Shown: piece by piece, positions 49,624 through 57,851 of the stretch
Numbering within the stretch: the first letter of the stretch is position 1
Layout: each line of letters starts with the position of its first letter
From: Bog-473 sp036489775
GTDB lineage: Bacteria > Actinomycetota > Acidimicrobiia > Acidimicrobiales > RAAP-2
Assembly (NCBI GenBank): GCA_036489775.1
Contig: DASXFC010000082.1
Span: forward strand, 1-64,000
DNA: 64,000 bases
Direction: 5' to 3'
The notes under the pieces: model-generated
Seen by the model: the letters and a program-made list of their open reading frames with translations, nothing else
Databases searched by the model: none
What the model was told of the DNA's origin: nothing
Made by a program: the position numbers and the translations under genes

Positions 49624-50667
49624 TCAGGATGGACCCGCCGTAGCGGAAGGCTGGGACACCCTCGTCCGCGACGAGTGACGCGCCCGGTCGACTGCATCCA
49701 TTCCGTCCTGCAGCACGCGGGCACCCACCAGCGGCACTTCCGACTCCACTGCGTCCGCTGGCGCCTCGTCCTGGACCAGTGGGCTGCGGCTGAGCAGCAC
49801 GACACTGGCGATGAGCAGCCCGAGGGCCAGCACCTCGCCGGCGAGAATCAGCGGATGGTGGTCCAGCCGCTCGCCGAAGAGGATGACGCCGAGCAGGCTG
49901 GCCACCAGCGGGTCCACCACGGTGAGGCCCGGCTGGGAGGAAGCCAAAGAGCCGGCCTGGAAGGCGTTGGAAGCGAGGAAGAAGGCGACGGCGCCGGCCA
50001 ACAACAAGACGTAGGGCGACCAGTTGAGGAAGATCCCTGCCGGCCCCTGTGACAGGTGGGTGCTGAGTTCCTTGATGACGGCGGCCACGAAACCAAAGCC
50101 GGCTGCCGCAGCCATCCCGAGCAGGGCGGCTTTGCGCCCGCTGCTGGCACGCTGGCCGCCCCGTCCCGGAAGGTACGCCGCCGCGGTGAGCAGCCCGGCA
50201 AACCCAAAGGTGGCGATGGCGGCCAAGATCCACATGGTGGCGGACGCGTGGTGGTGCCCGCCGCTGGGGTGGGCCAGCGCCAGGAAGGCGCCCAGCCCGA
50301 CCACCATCCCAACCGCGGACAACCAGTCACGCAGATGGACTCGGCTCGGATCGTGGATGGCAATCACGGCGAACACGATGACCAACTCGGTGGCAATGAC
50401 TGGCTGCACCACCGAAAGCGTCCCCACTCGCAAGGCGAGGATCTGGAAGACGAAGCCGAGGATCATGCTGGCGATACCGAGGAACCAGACGGGACGCCGG
50501 ATCAGGTACCCCACCAGGTGGAAGTTGAAGCTGAACTTCTCAGGAGCCTGGGCCGCCGCCGACCGCTGAGCCACTGAGGCGGTGGCGGTGAATGCGCTCG
50601 CTGTCAAAGCCAAAAGAAGGACGCGCACCGTCACACTGGTTACAACGCCGGTCCTCTGGGCCGGCAT
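49624..50667 (-). CDS. DMT-superfamily membrane transporter (paralogue of 25063-26004)
   Basis: About 347 residues with nine to ten hydrophobic helices. It shares with the other DMT protein the segments LSVVQPVIATELVIVFAVI, AGSLASSQPGLTVVDPLVASLLGVILFGE and a helix-1 SVAQR motif matching SVFQR. A soluble C-terminal tail of about 50 residues follows the last helix. The start is uncertain: ATG 50667 has GGAGGG directly in front, and GTG 50634 lies closer to the first helix. It is convergent with the dienelactone-hydrolase-like gene. Confidence 0.86.
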   Translation of the reverse strand: MPAQRTGVVTSVTVRVLLLALTASAFTATASVAQRSAAAQAPEKFSFNFHLVGYLIRRPVWFLGIASMILGFVFQILALRVGTLSVVQPVIATELVIVFAVIAIHDPSRVHLRDWLSAVGMVVGLGAFLALAHPSGGHHHASATMWILAAIATFGFAGLLTAAAYLPGRGGQRASSGRKAALLGMAAAAGFGFVAAVIKELSTHLSQGPAGIFLNWSPYVLLLAGAVAFFLASNAFQAGSLASSQPGLTVVDPLVASLLGVILFGERLDHHPLILAGEVLALGLLIASVVLLSRSPLVQDEAPADAVESEVPLVGARVLQDGMDAVDRARHSSRTRVSQPSATAGPS

Positions 50668-50730
50668 TCCCTCCAACGCGGGTAGCCGATGCGGATTCGA
50701 GACCAGCGCCGTGCCGACGCTCCCTGCCCC

Positions 50731-51510
50731 TCAGTCCCGGGTCGGTTCCCCGTGTTCGGCGTTGGGCAGGCCGCGTCGCCAGTAGGCCTTAGGCGAGATC
50801 TGTTCGGACCCGACGCCGCGGGACTCGAGGGTCTGGGCGACCGCCCGGACCACCCGGGCTTCGGCGGCGACGTAAGCGTGCCCACCACCGGTCGGCCAGA
50901 CCACGGCGGCGGCCGCTTCGACGAGCAGCTCGGGATCGCCCGGCTCGTGCTGGCCCTGGCGATGCAACCAGCGCAGATCGACGGCGGCGGCCGCGGCGGC
51001 GTCGGGTACCTGCTCGTCGGCCGGAGTGTCGATCTCGACCAAGGCGACGGCCACCGCACCCGATGGCAGCGATTCCATCATGGCTAACGCGCCCGGGAGC
51101 CCGGTCTCGTCGACCACAAAGAGATGCCAATCGGCCTCGTCGTCCACCGTGATCTTCCCCCGGGGCCCGATGGCATCGATGGCATCGCCCGGTCCAGCCG
51201 TCGCGATCCAGTCGGTACCGGGGCCCGTCCCATGCAGCGACACATCCATGGTCACGCTCGACGAGGTCGAATCGAACGACCTGATGGTGTAGCGGCGGTT
51301 CACCACCTTGTCCTCCGACAAGGGGATGCGGAGCATCAGATCTTGGCCGGCCCGGTACTGCAGTCCGGCCAATCCGGGCGCGGTGAAAACGAGCCGGCTC
51401 ATGGTCGGCGTGACGAGTCCCGATTCGACCACGGTCAGATGCCATAACGCCGCGTCAGCCAGCGGTCCGCCGGGCTGACCAACCAGGTCGAGGAGTCGAT
51501 CGGGGGCCAT
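50731..51510 (-). CDS. Siderophore-interacting protein (ViuB/SIP flavin reductase family)
   Basis: A 259-residue FAD-dependent ferric-siderophore reductase. It shows the FAD motif RRYTIRSFD in the first beta-barrel domain, the Gly-Pro-rich HGTGPGTDWIATAGPGDAIDAIGPRG, and the C-terminal SIP signature AYVAAEARVVRAVAQTLE followed by SPKAYWRRGLPNAEHGEP. It releases iron from imported siderophores in the cytoplasm. No siderophore transporter or synthase gene is adjacent. Its start lies 34 bases from the stop of the lipoprotein gene on the same strand. Confidence 0.94.
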   Translation of the reverse strand: MAPDRLLDLVGQPGGPLADAALWHLTVVESGLVTPTMSRLVFTAPGLAGLQYRAGQDLMLRIPLSEDKVVNRRYTIRSFDSTSSSVTMDVSLHGTGPGTDWIATAGPGDAIDAIGPRGKITVDDEADWHLFVVDETGLPGALAMMESLPSGAVAVALVEIDTPADEQVPDAAAAAAVDLRWLHRQGQHEPGDPELLVEAAAAVVWPTGGGHAYVAAEARVVRAVAQTLESRGVGSEQISPKAYWRRGLPNAEHGEPTRD

Positions 51511-51544
51511 GACGCCACCCTACCCATGGCCTCGCGTCAGCTGG

Positions 51545-51976
51545 TCAGCCCACGTGAGGATGCCCGAAGTGCAGGGGTGCCTTCTTGATGATCAACGTGC
51601 CGAGCACCTTCTTGTTCGAGGCGTCAACGGCCACCACGGCCAGGGTGCCACTCGAGCGTCGACCGATCGGTTTCTCCACTCCGGACGAGGTGTAGTGCCC
51701 CTGGTAGGCGGCGAGGCACATCTGTGTCGCGGTGTCGTGGGCCGCCTCGAGGTCACGGACCAGACGCGGTGCCGTCTTCTTCAACGCGGCCAGCGAGTAG
51801 CGGTGGATACCGATGAAGCGCCCGTGCGTGTGCACAGCTCCGGCGGCCGCGGGGAGGTCGAGGAAGCACGCGCTGTCCCCGGTCCCCAGGCTGCTGCGCG
51901 GGCTGGTGCAGCCCGAGAGCGCTGCCGCCAACGCCAGTGAGGCCGCCGCCACCGACAGACCCTTGCGCCACATCAC
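51545..51976 (-). CDS. Putative lipoprotein of unknown function
   Basis: A 143-residue protein with a lipoprotein signal peptide: MWRKGLSVAAASLALAAA followed by the lipobox LSGC, whose Cys (about residue 23) would be lipidated. The mature part has two further Cys and a hydrophobic strand pattern (TLAVVAVDASNKKVLGTLIIKK), ending in HFGHPHVG, a His-rich end that might bind metal. I do not recognise the family. It lies 10 bases downstream of the flippase-like gene and is likely co-transcribed with it. Confidence 0.7.
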   Translation of the reverse strand: MMWRKGLSVAAASLALAAALSGCTSPRSSLGTGDSACFLDLPAAAGAVHTHGRFIGIHRYSLAALKKTAPRLVRDLEAAHDTATQMCLAAYQGHYTSSGVEKPIGRRSSGTLAVVAVDASNKKVLGTLIIKKAPLHFGHPHVG

Positions 51977-51986
51977 GACTCCCGCC

Positions 51987-53129
51987 TCATGCTGTCTCTC
52001 CCACCAGGGAACGGTTCGCCAGTTCCGTCGCCTCGACCTCAGGCTCCACCGGTGCCGCCAAGGCGTGACGGATCCAACGGCCGCGCCGGATCCCGAGGGC
52101 CAGGTCGCCCCACATGACCCACCCGACCACCAGGATCAGCCAGAAGCTGATGAGCCGGTACATGAGTACGGCGGCCACCGTGGCTCCCTTTTGCCCACCA
52201 AAGGCCACCAGGGCGATGGTGATGGTGCCTTCGGTGACGCCCAGTCCACCAGGGGTAATGGGCAGGTTGGCCGCCAACTGGCCGGCACCGTAGGCCAGCA
52301 ACAGTCCCGCCCACGGGATCGGCGCCCTGACGGCAGGGAACATCAGGGCGAAGCAAGCGCAGTCAAAGATCCAGTTGCCGCTGCCCCAGAGCACGATGCG
52401 GACCACCTGACGCCAGCTCAGCCGGACCGCAGTGATCCAACTCACTAACCGGTCGAGTGTTTGACCGAGCTCACCCCTGGGACGACCGGTGAGTCGCTTG
52501 CTCATGCGAAGACTCCACCCCAGCACGGCTGCGAGAGGCCGATGGTAGATGAAGAGGGCACCAATGGCCACAGTCACCACAAGCACGCCGATCAAGACCG
52601 GGACGAGGTCGAGCGAGGCTCCCTGCCCGGTGGCCAAGGCCAGCCCGACGACCGCAATGAGGGAGAGCGAGACAGTTGAGGCTACAAAGGTGCCCACCAG
52701 GGCCCAGGCCGCCAGCGTGGTGTCGGCCCCGAAGCGCCGGTACCAGCGGAAGCCGTAGACCATCGAGAAGGCGGTGCCGGCAGGGAGGGAGTTGAGCATG
52801 GCCTGGGAGGCCACGGTCAACTCGAAGAGCGGCCAACGGGGCGGCCGGAGGCGTCCGGCCCCCAACAACTCGAACTGCATTCCGGTAAAGGAGACATAGG
52901 AGAGCATCTCGACCACCACGCCGGGAATGAGCCACCACCAGTCGAGATGGGAGAGGGTGCTCGGGACCGTCGAGAGCTCGTCGGTGTGCGACGACACGGC
53001 CCATACCCCGAGTATCAAGATCCCCAGACCAAGCACGAAACGCAGCCAGGGCCAGGCCCGACGGAACCAGGATTGGCCAGTTGGCCGCACCGGCCCGTCG
53101 AATGGAGACGGATCAGGGGCCTGGTTCAC
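51987..53129 (-). CDS. Flippase-like membrane protein (LPG synthase TM / UPF0104 family)
   Basis: A 380-residue protein with about eight hydrophobic helices. The family signature PITPGGLGVTEG is present together with LNSLPAGTAFSMVYGFRWYRRFG, which aligns with the first half of the lysylphosphatidylglycerol-synthase membrane domain. Members without the soluble synthase domain are proposed lipid-linked glycan or lipid flippases. The GTG start at 53129 follows GGCGGTGG; the frame upstream to 53240 reads into the promoter region of the cupredoxin gene and is probably not used. It is divergent from that gene. Confidence 0.88.
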   Translation of the reverse strand: MNQAPDPSPFDGPVRPTGQSWFRRAWPWLRFVLGLGILILGVWAVSSHTDELSTVPSTLSHLDWWWLIPGVVVEMLSYVSFTGMQFELLGAGRLRPPRWPLFELTVASQAMLNSLPAGTAFSMVYGFRWYRRFGADTTLAAWALVGTFVASTVSLSLIAVVGLALATGQGASLDLVPVLIGVLVVTVAIGALFIYHRPLAAVLGWSLRMSKRLTGRPRGELGQTLDRLVSWITAVRLSWRQVVRIVLWGSGNWIFDCACFALMFPAVRAPIPWAGLLLAYGAGQLAANLPITPGGLGVTEGTITIALVAFGGQKGATVAAVLMYRLISFWLILVVGWVMWGDLALGIRRGRWIRHALAAPVEPEVEATELANRSLVGETA

Positions 53130-53239
53130 CAGGTCACCACCGCCGTCGAGGGTAGACCACGTCTGTCCACCCCCGAGGACAGCGACAATCCCAGGGCGGC
53201 GCCGTGACGTAGAACAGTGCAAGTCCAAAGGAGTCCTCA

Positions 53240-53683
53240 ATGTCCTTCCGCACCACCATCGCCGCCCTTTCCGCCACTGCGCTGGCCGCGCTGGGCGGCC
53301 TTGCCCTCTCCGCCGCCCCGGCCGGTGCCGCGACGAAGACCGTCACCGCTGTTGAGACGGAGTTCCACATCAAGCTTTCCCAAACGAGCTTTAGCCCGGG
53401 CAAATACGTCTTCGTGGCCGAGAACAAGGGCAAAGTCACCCATGCCCTGGAGATCACCGGCCCGGGCCTCAAGAGCCCCTCGACCAAGGACCTCGCGCCC
53501 GGCCAGACCGCCAAGCTCAAGGTGACCTTCAAGAAGGGCCGCTACGACGTCTTCTGCCCCGTCCCGGGCCACAAGATGCTGGGCATGAACGTCAACCTGG
53601 TCATCACATCGAGCGGCGGAACGGCCACCTCGAGCAAGTCCACGTCGACTGCGTCAACTGCCGGCGGCGGAGTCAGTTACTAG
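53240..53683 (+). CDS. Secreted cupredoxin (plastocyanin/azurin-like) with GGGVSY C terminus
   Basis: A 147-residue blue-copper-type protein. A signal peptide (cleavage near APAGA, residue 30) precedes a cupredoxin domain with copper ligands His68 (VTHALE), Cys106 and His111 (FCPVPGH) and Met113 or Met116. A Ser/Thr linker follows and the protein ends AGGGVSY. It would carry electrons or hold copper outside the membrane. The ribosome-binding site AAAGGAG fits ATG 53240. The C-terminal ending matches that of the secreted-repeat protein at 26231-26977. Confidence 0.93.
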   Translation: MSFRTTIAALSATALAALGGLALSAAPAGAATKTVTAVETEFHIKLSQTSFSPGKYVFVAENKGKVTHALEITGPGLKSPSTKDLAPGQTAKLKVTFKKGRYDVFCPVPGHKMLGMNVNLVITSSGGTATSSKSTSTASTAGGGVSY

Positions 53684-53693
53684 ACAGCTCAAG

Positions 53694-53716
53694 CCCGTCG
53701 ATCAGTGATCGATGGG
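53694..53716. terminator. Hairpin between the cupredoxin gene and vapC
   Basis: An 11-base stem (one G-T pair) around a single central G: CCCGTCGATCA on the left and TGATCGATGGG on the right. It fills the 34-base gap between two convergent genes and could end transcription in both directions. No T-run follows. Confidence 0.55.
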
Positions 53717-53717
53717 G

Positions 53718-54092
53718 TCACAACGCTGCAATTGACAGCAGCGGGTCGAGTCGGCGGAGGTCGCCCGGATCACTGGTGATCACGACGTCCTCCCGCAGGC
53801 GCGCACACACCACGACACTGGCATCAACGACGTCCACCGCGGATGCTCGACCGCAAAGCACTCCGGCCACCCGAGCCAGCCCTTCATCGAGTTGCACAAT
53901 CTCTACATTTCTCAAACGTAGGAATCGGGAGAGGAGGGCTTGGCGCGGCGTCCCCCGCCACGCCTGGGCGAGCACGCCCGCCGGGATGGCCAAGATCACC
54001 TCGCCGCTGACCGCTTGGCGTATGACTTCTTGAAGGCGCGGATCGCCTCGCTCGATCCCGATGAGCGCGCCAGTGTCGAGCGTGACGCCCAC
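53718..54092 (-). CDS. vapC: VapC-like PIN-domain ribonuclease toxin
   Basis: A 124-residue PIN protein. The acidic residues of the active site are seen in VTLDTGALIGIERGD (Asp6 and Glu14), VDVVDASVVVCAR (about residues 89-93) and VITSDPGDLRRL (about residue 107). PIN toxins cleave tRNA or rRNA. It starts three bases after the stop of the ribbon-helix-helix antitoxin gene, the usual vapBC order. The target RNA is not known. Confidence 0.92.
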   Translation of the reverse strand: MGVTLDTGALIGIERGDPRLQEVIRQAVSGEVILAIPAGVLAQAWRGTPRQALLSRFLRLRNVEIVQLDEGLARVAGVLCGRASAVDVVDASVVVCARLREDVVITSDPGDLRRLDPLLSIAAL

Positions 54093-54095
54093 CGG

Positions 54096-54323
54096 CTAGG
54101 CCAATCCCAAAGCCTGACGGGCCCAGCGACGGTCCCCCGCCGTGGGTGCCCCGCCCTGCGCGGCCATGTCGCTCAGCAGAGCATTGACGTCTTCGTGCCC
54201 CTCGAAGGCCTCAATCGCCGCCGCGATGTACGCCGAGACCGACCCCGCTCTGCCTTCGTTGACCGCTTGCCGGGCCAATGACACCAGCTCATCCGGCAGG
54301 CTGATCGCGATCTTGGTCGTCAT
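54096..54323 (-). CDS. vapB: VapB-like ribbon-helix-helix antitoxin
   Basis: A 75-residue protein: MTTKIAISLPDELVSLARQAVNEGRAGSVSAYIAAAIEAF is a classic CopG/RHH DNA-binding domain, followed by an acidic, toxin-neutralising tail ending ARQALGLA. The open frame extends upstream to 54446, but the family start is at ATG 54323. A TATGAT -10-like box ends 6 bases before this ATG, so the transcript may be leaderless. It should repress its own operon with VapC through the repeats at 54321-54337. Confidence 0.9.
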   Translation of the reverse strand: MTTKIAISLPDELVSLARQAVNEGRAGSVSAYIAAAIEAFEGHEDVNALLSDMAAQGGAPTAGDRRWARQALGLA

Positions 54324-54337
54324 ACCATAATCATACC
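54321..54337 (-). promoter_or_regulatory. vapBC operator/promoter
   Basis: On the minus strand GGTATG occurs twice, 11 bases apart, with TATGAT between. RHH antitoxins often bind such short direct repeats. The second copy includes the vapB start codon. Confidence 0.55.
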
Positions 54338-54487
54338 GAGGACTCGTTCCAGAACTCACCGCCAAAGAACGGTGTTCCGGAACGGCGGGGATCTCAAGGG
54401 GCACGCCGAGCACGCTCAAAAGCTCGGTCGTACACTCGGCCCACACACGACATCGACGCCTAAGGCGCTGACGGACTGGGAGGCAGG

Positions 54488-56581
54488 GTGCCAGAGCAAC
54501 CGACCGCTATCCGGAATGTCGCACTCGTCGGCCATCACGGGGCTGGCAAGACGACCTTGGCCGAGGCCCTGCTGGCCTCCTGCGGCACCATCGCCCGCCG
54601 CGGATCGGTCGAAAAAGGCACCACCGTGATGGACTTTGAGCCCGAGGAGTCGGCTCGCCAGCTCTCGATCGCCACCTCCATCGCCGCTTTCACGGTGAAC
54701 GGGGTGAAGGTGAATCTGCTGGACACCCCTGGCTACGCCGACTTCGCCGGCGAAATGCAGAGCGCTCTGGCCGCGGTGGATCTGGCTGTCATCGTGGTGA
54801 GCGCCAACGACGGCGTGCAGGCTCAGACCGAGGACGTCTGGCGGGCGGCCGCTCGGCTCGGCTTGCCTCGGGTCATCGTCATCAACAAGCTCGACCGCGA
54901 ACACTCCGACTTCGACCGCACACTGGCCGACATCCGACAAGCCTTCGGTGCCGGCGTGGCGCCGATCGAACTCCCCATCGGTCGCGAGACCGACTTCCAC
55001 GGCGTGATCGACCTGCTGGATGACACCGCCACCCACTACGACGTTCCCGCCCCCGGCAGCGCGGTGGACGGCACCGTTCCCCCGGCTGGCCGAGAAGGTC
55101 CGATTCCGGACGATCTGGTGGACGAAGAGCATTCGGTCCACGAACAGTTGGTCGAAGGAATCGTGGTGGGCGACGACGGTTTGATGGAGCGATACCTCAA
55201 CGGTGACACCATCGACTACGACGAGCTCGAAAAGAGCTTGGCCGGTGGTGTTGCCTCTGGCAGCGTGTTCCCCGTCTTGTGCTGTTCGGCGACCAGCGGC
55301 GTCGGGGTCGACCGACTGGCCCGCCTCATCGAGGAACTCTGCCCGGCGCCGGCCGACCGTCCGCCCACCGTGGCCCAGGCCGGGACGACCACCACCGAGA
55401 TTCCGAGCGACGCCAGCGGGCAGACCCTGCTCAGCGTGGTCAAGACCTTCAGCGACAACCACGCCGGCAAGGTCTCACTTTGCAAGGTGCTCTCGGGCAC
55501 CCTCGTTCCTGACGCGGTCTTGGTGAACAGCCGCACCCGTGAAGAGGAGCGGCTGCACGCCCTTCAAGTTCTGACCGGGCACGCGGCGACGCCCGCCTCC
55601 ACGGTGGCCGCCGGAGACTTCGTCGCCATCCCCCGCCTCAACGACACCCGCACCGGCGACACCCTGGCCCCGAAAGGTCAGCCGGTCATCGTGCCAGCGA
55701 CCACCATCGCGCCGCCGGCTCTCCTCGTCGCGGTCAAGCCGGCCACCCGCGCTGACGACGACAAGCTCATGTCGGGCTTGCAGCGCCTGTACGACGAGGA
55801 TCCCTCGCTCACGGTGACCCGTGACGACGAGACCCACCAGACCATTCTCGGTGTGAACGGCGAGATCCACCTCTCGGTCGTCCTCGAACGGCTCGAGCGC
55901 AAGTACAACGTCCACGTCGAACGCGAGGAGCTGCGCATCCCGTACCGCGAGACCATCACGGCCCCCGCCCAGGCCGAGGGCAAGCACAAGAAGCAGTCAG
56001 GCGGCCACGGTCAGTTCGGAGTGTGCCACCTCCGACTCGAGCCCATGCCCCGGGGTGAAGGCTTCAGCTTCCACGACCAGGTGGTGGGTGGCGCCATCCC
56101 CCGACAGTTCATCCCGGCCGTTGAAAAAGGCGTGATCGAGACGATGGCCCAGGGTGGCGTCTTTGGCTACCCGGTGGTTGACATCGCAGTCACGGTCGAT
56201 GACGGCAAGGCTCACTCGGTCGATTCCAACGAAGTGAGCTTCAAGATGGCAGCCGCCTCCGCCATCCGCGAAGCGATGTCAGCGGCAAGGCCGATCCTGC
56301 TCGAACCAATCTCGCGGCTCGAGGTGACGATCCCCTCGGCGTGTCAGGGCGACGTGATGGGCGACCTGAGTTCCCGTCGAGCCCGCGTCGTCGGGACGGA
56401 CTCGGGCGAGGACGGTTACCAAGTCGTCGTCGCCATGGCACCGACGGCTGAACTCACGCGCTATGCCATCGACCTACGTGCGTTGACTGGTGGACGGGGA
56501 TCGTTCACCGTGACGTATGACCACTACGACGCGGTGCCCGAGCATCTGACCGCCTCGATCACGCAGCTGGCCCACGCCTGA
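54488..56581 (+). CDS. Elongation factor G-like protein (EF-G2, FusA2 type)
   Basis: A 697-residue translational GTPase. G1 GHHGAGKTT, G3 DTPGYADF and G4 NKLD are clear, with domains II-V following, including ERLERKYNVHVEREELRIPYRETI and the domain IV stretch KKQSGGHGQFGVCHLRLEP. It belongs to the second EF-G class of actinobacteria, whose members bind ribosomes but may lack normal translocation activity. In G1 the usual AHIDAGKTT of housekeeping EF-G is GHHGAGKTT. No rpsL, rpsG or tuf genes lie near, which also argues against the main EF-G. GTG start at 54488. Confidence 0.93.
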   Translation: MPEQPTAIRNVALVGHHGAGKTTLAEALLASCGTIARRGSVEKGTTVMDFEPEESARQLSIATSIAAFTVNGVKVNLLDTPGYADFAGEMQSALAAVDLAVIVVSANDGVQAQTEDVWRAAARLGLPRVIVINKLDREHSDFDRTLADIRQAFGAGVAPIELPIGRETDFHGVIDLLDDTATHYDVPAPGSAVDGTVPPAGREGPIPDDLVDEEHSVHEQLVEGIVVGDDGLMERYLNGDTIDYDELEKSLAGGVASGSVFPVLCCSATSGVGVDRLARLIEELCPAPADRPPTVAQAGTTTTEIPSDASGQTLLSVVKTFSDNHAGKVSLCKVLSGTLVPDAVLVNSRTREEERLHALQVLTGHAATPASTVAAGDFVAIPRLNDTRTGDTLAPKGQPVIVPATTIAPPALLVAVKPATRADDDKLMSGLQRLYDEDPSLTVTRDDETHQTILGVNGEIHLSVVLERLERKYNVHVEREELRIPYRETITAPAQAEGKHKKQSGGHGQFGVCHLRLEPMPRGEGFSFHDQVVGGAIPRQFIPAVEKGVIETMAQGGVFGYPVVDIAVTVDDGKAHSVDSNEVSFKMAAASAIREAMSAARPILLEPISRLEVTIPSACQGDVMGDLSSRRARVVGTDSGEDGYQVVVAMAPTAELTRYAIDLRALTGGRGSFTVTYDHYDAVPEHLTASITQLAHA

Positions 56582-56619
56582 CGGGTTTCACCCGGGAGGC
56601 CAACGGGAACAGTGGTGAC

Positions 56620-56784
56620 ATGGTGCTGCTCCTTCTCTTGCTCATCGTCCTCCTCTTCGCTGGCGCCGGGTTTGCCGTCCATGTCTTGTGGATCGCTGCG
56701 GTGATCTTCGGGCTGTTCTGGCTCATCGGCGCAGCCCTGGGGCGCGGCGAGGCTGCTGGAAGACATCGCTTCTACCGCTGGTAG
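56620..56784 (+). CDS. Small hydrophobic membrane protein, 54 residues
   Basis: ATG 56620 opens a 54-residue frame: MVLLLLLLIVLLFAGAGFAV, then HVLWIAAVIFGLFWLIGA, a short Gly/Arg linker, and the end RHRFYRW. Two hydrophobic helices and the aromatic-basic YRW end match a widespread class of small actinobacterial hydrophobic proteins of unknown function. It sits alone between the EF-G2 and BrkB-type genes, with GGGAGG about 20 bases upstream and no closer ribosome-binding site. Confidence 0.75.
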   Translation: MVLLLLLLIVLLFAGAGFAVHVLWIAAVIFGLFWLIGAALGRGEAAGRHRFYRW

Positions 56785-56808
56785 GCCGTAAACTGGTGCG
56801 CTGCGCCT

Positions 56809-57792
56809 ATGAATCCAGTTCAGCCCGTCCTCGACCGGGTCGATCGCTGGCAACGTCGCACACCCGTGGTGGCCGTCGCCTTTGCGGTCGACAAGAAGTT
56901 CTCTAACGACCGGCTCAACCTCTACGTCGTCGCCCTCGGTTGGTACGGCTTCCTCTCGATCTACCCGCTCCTGCTGGTGGTCGTCACTATCTTCGGCTTC
57001 ATCGGAGTCAGTTCCCTAGGCACCGGGATCGTCTCCACCCTGCATCAGTTCCCGGTCGTCGGCAGCCAGTTCAACCCTGAGAATCCGACCCAGCAGCTTC
57101 ACGGCAGCTCTTTCGGTCTTGTCATCGGTCTCCTCGGCCTGCTCTACGGCACCCAGGGCGTGATGCAGACGGCACAAGGTGCGATGGAGCAAGCCTGGAA
57201 CGTCCCCCTGGATGATCGGCCTGGCTTCCTGCCCCGATTGGGCCGGAGCATGTTGGGCCTAGCCATCATCGGCGGAACATTTCTAGTCAACGCGGCACTC
57301 TCGTCGCTGGCTACGGGCTCGGGCCACAGCCTGCTCCTTCGAGTCGGCATCGTGGTCGGCATGCTCGTGTTGAACATTCTTGGGTACGGGGCTGCCTTCC
57401 GCTGCCTGACGCCAACCAGGTCGATCAGGGATCTGATCCCGGGCGTCCTCCTCGGTGCCTTTACCTTCACCGCCCTGATCACCGTCGGGTCGGGGTTGGT
57501 GCAGCACCAGCTCCGGCACAGCTCGTCGACCTATGGCCAATTCGGCGCAGTGATCGGTTTGGTCGGCGTACTGCTTCTGATGGCCAAGCTCAGCCTCTAC
57601 GGTGCGGAACTCAACCCGGTACTCCGGCGCCGGCTCTGGCCCCGGGCATTGGTCAGCAGCAACCCCACCGCCGCGGATGACCGGGCGCAGAAGGGATTGA
57701 CGCTCGAAACCACTAGCCGGAAGAACGAGGTGGTTTCGGTGGAGTTCGGCGACCAGGATGCCGCAACCCAGCTCGACGTCGAGACCGATTAG
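56809..57792 (+). CDS. YihY/BrkB-family inner-membrane protein
   Basis: A 327-residue protein with about six hydrophobic segments. The family region is visible in KKFSNDRLNLYVVALGWYGFLSIYPLLLVVVTIFGF and GLLYGTQGVMQTAQGAMEQAWNVPLDDRPGFL, then FRCLTPTRSIRDLIPGVLLGAFTFTALITVGSGLVQHQLRHSSSTYGQFGAVIGLVGVLLLMAKLSLYGAELN. The function of the family is not known (it is not a tRNA ribonuclease, as once proposed). A charged tail of about 50 residues follows. It starts 24 bases after the small membrane protein gene and may be co-transcribed. Confidence 0.91.
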   Translation: MNPVQPVLDRVDRWQRRTPVVAVAFAVDKKFSNDRLNLYVVALGWYGFLSIYPLLLVVVTIFGFIGVSSLGTGIVSTLHQFPVVGSQFNPENPTQQLHGSSFGLVIGLLGLLYGTQGVMQTAQGAMEQAWNVPLDDRPGFLPRLGRSMLGLAIIGGTFLVNAALSSLATGSGHSLLLRVGIVVGMLVLNILGYGAAFRCLTPTRSIRDLIPGVLLGAFTFTALITVGSGLVQHQLRHSSSTYGQFGAVIGLVGVLLLMAKLSLYGAELNPVLRRRLWPRALVSSNPTAADDRAQKGLTLETTSRKNEVVSVEFGDQDAATQLDVETD

Positions 57793-57811
57793 AGCTCGTC
57801 CCAGAATAAAA

Positions 57812-57823
57812 CAGTCTTGACTG
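57812..57823. promoter_or_regulatory. TetR operator candidate upstream of the AurF-type operon
   Basis: CAGTC-TT-GACTG is a perfect short palindrome flanked by A- and T-rich arms, 29 bases before GTG 57852. TTGACT within it could be a -35 element. Its position suits autoregulation. Confidence 0.6.
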
Positions 57824-57851
57824 ATTGTTTTTTGCCCCTCAGGATGTAGGG

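Noticed and set aside
54416..55462. Long open frame of 348 codons antisense to the EF-G2 gene
   Set aside because: EF-G2 on the plus strand has every GTPase motif. The antisense translation has no family features and follows from codon bias in GC-rich DNA.
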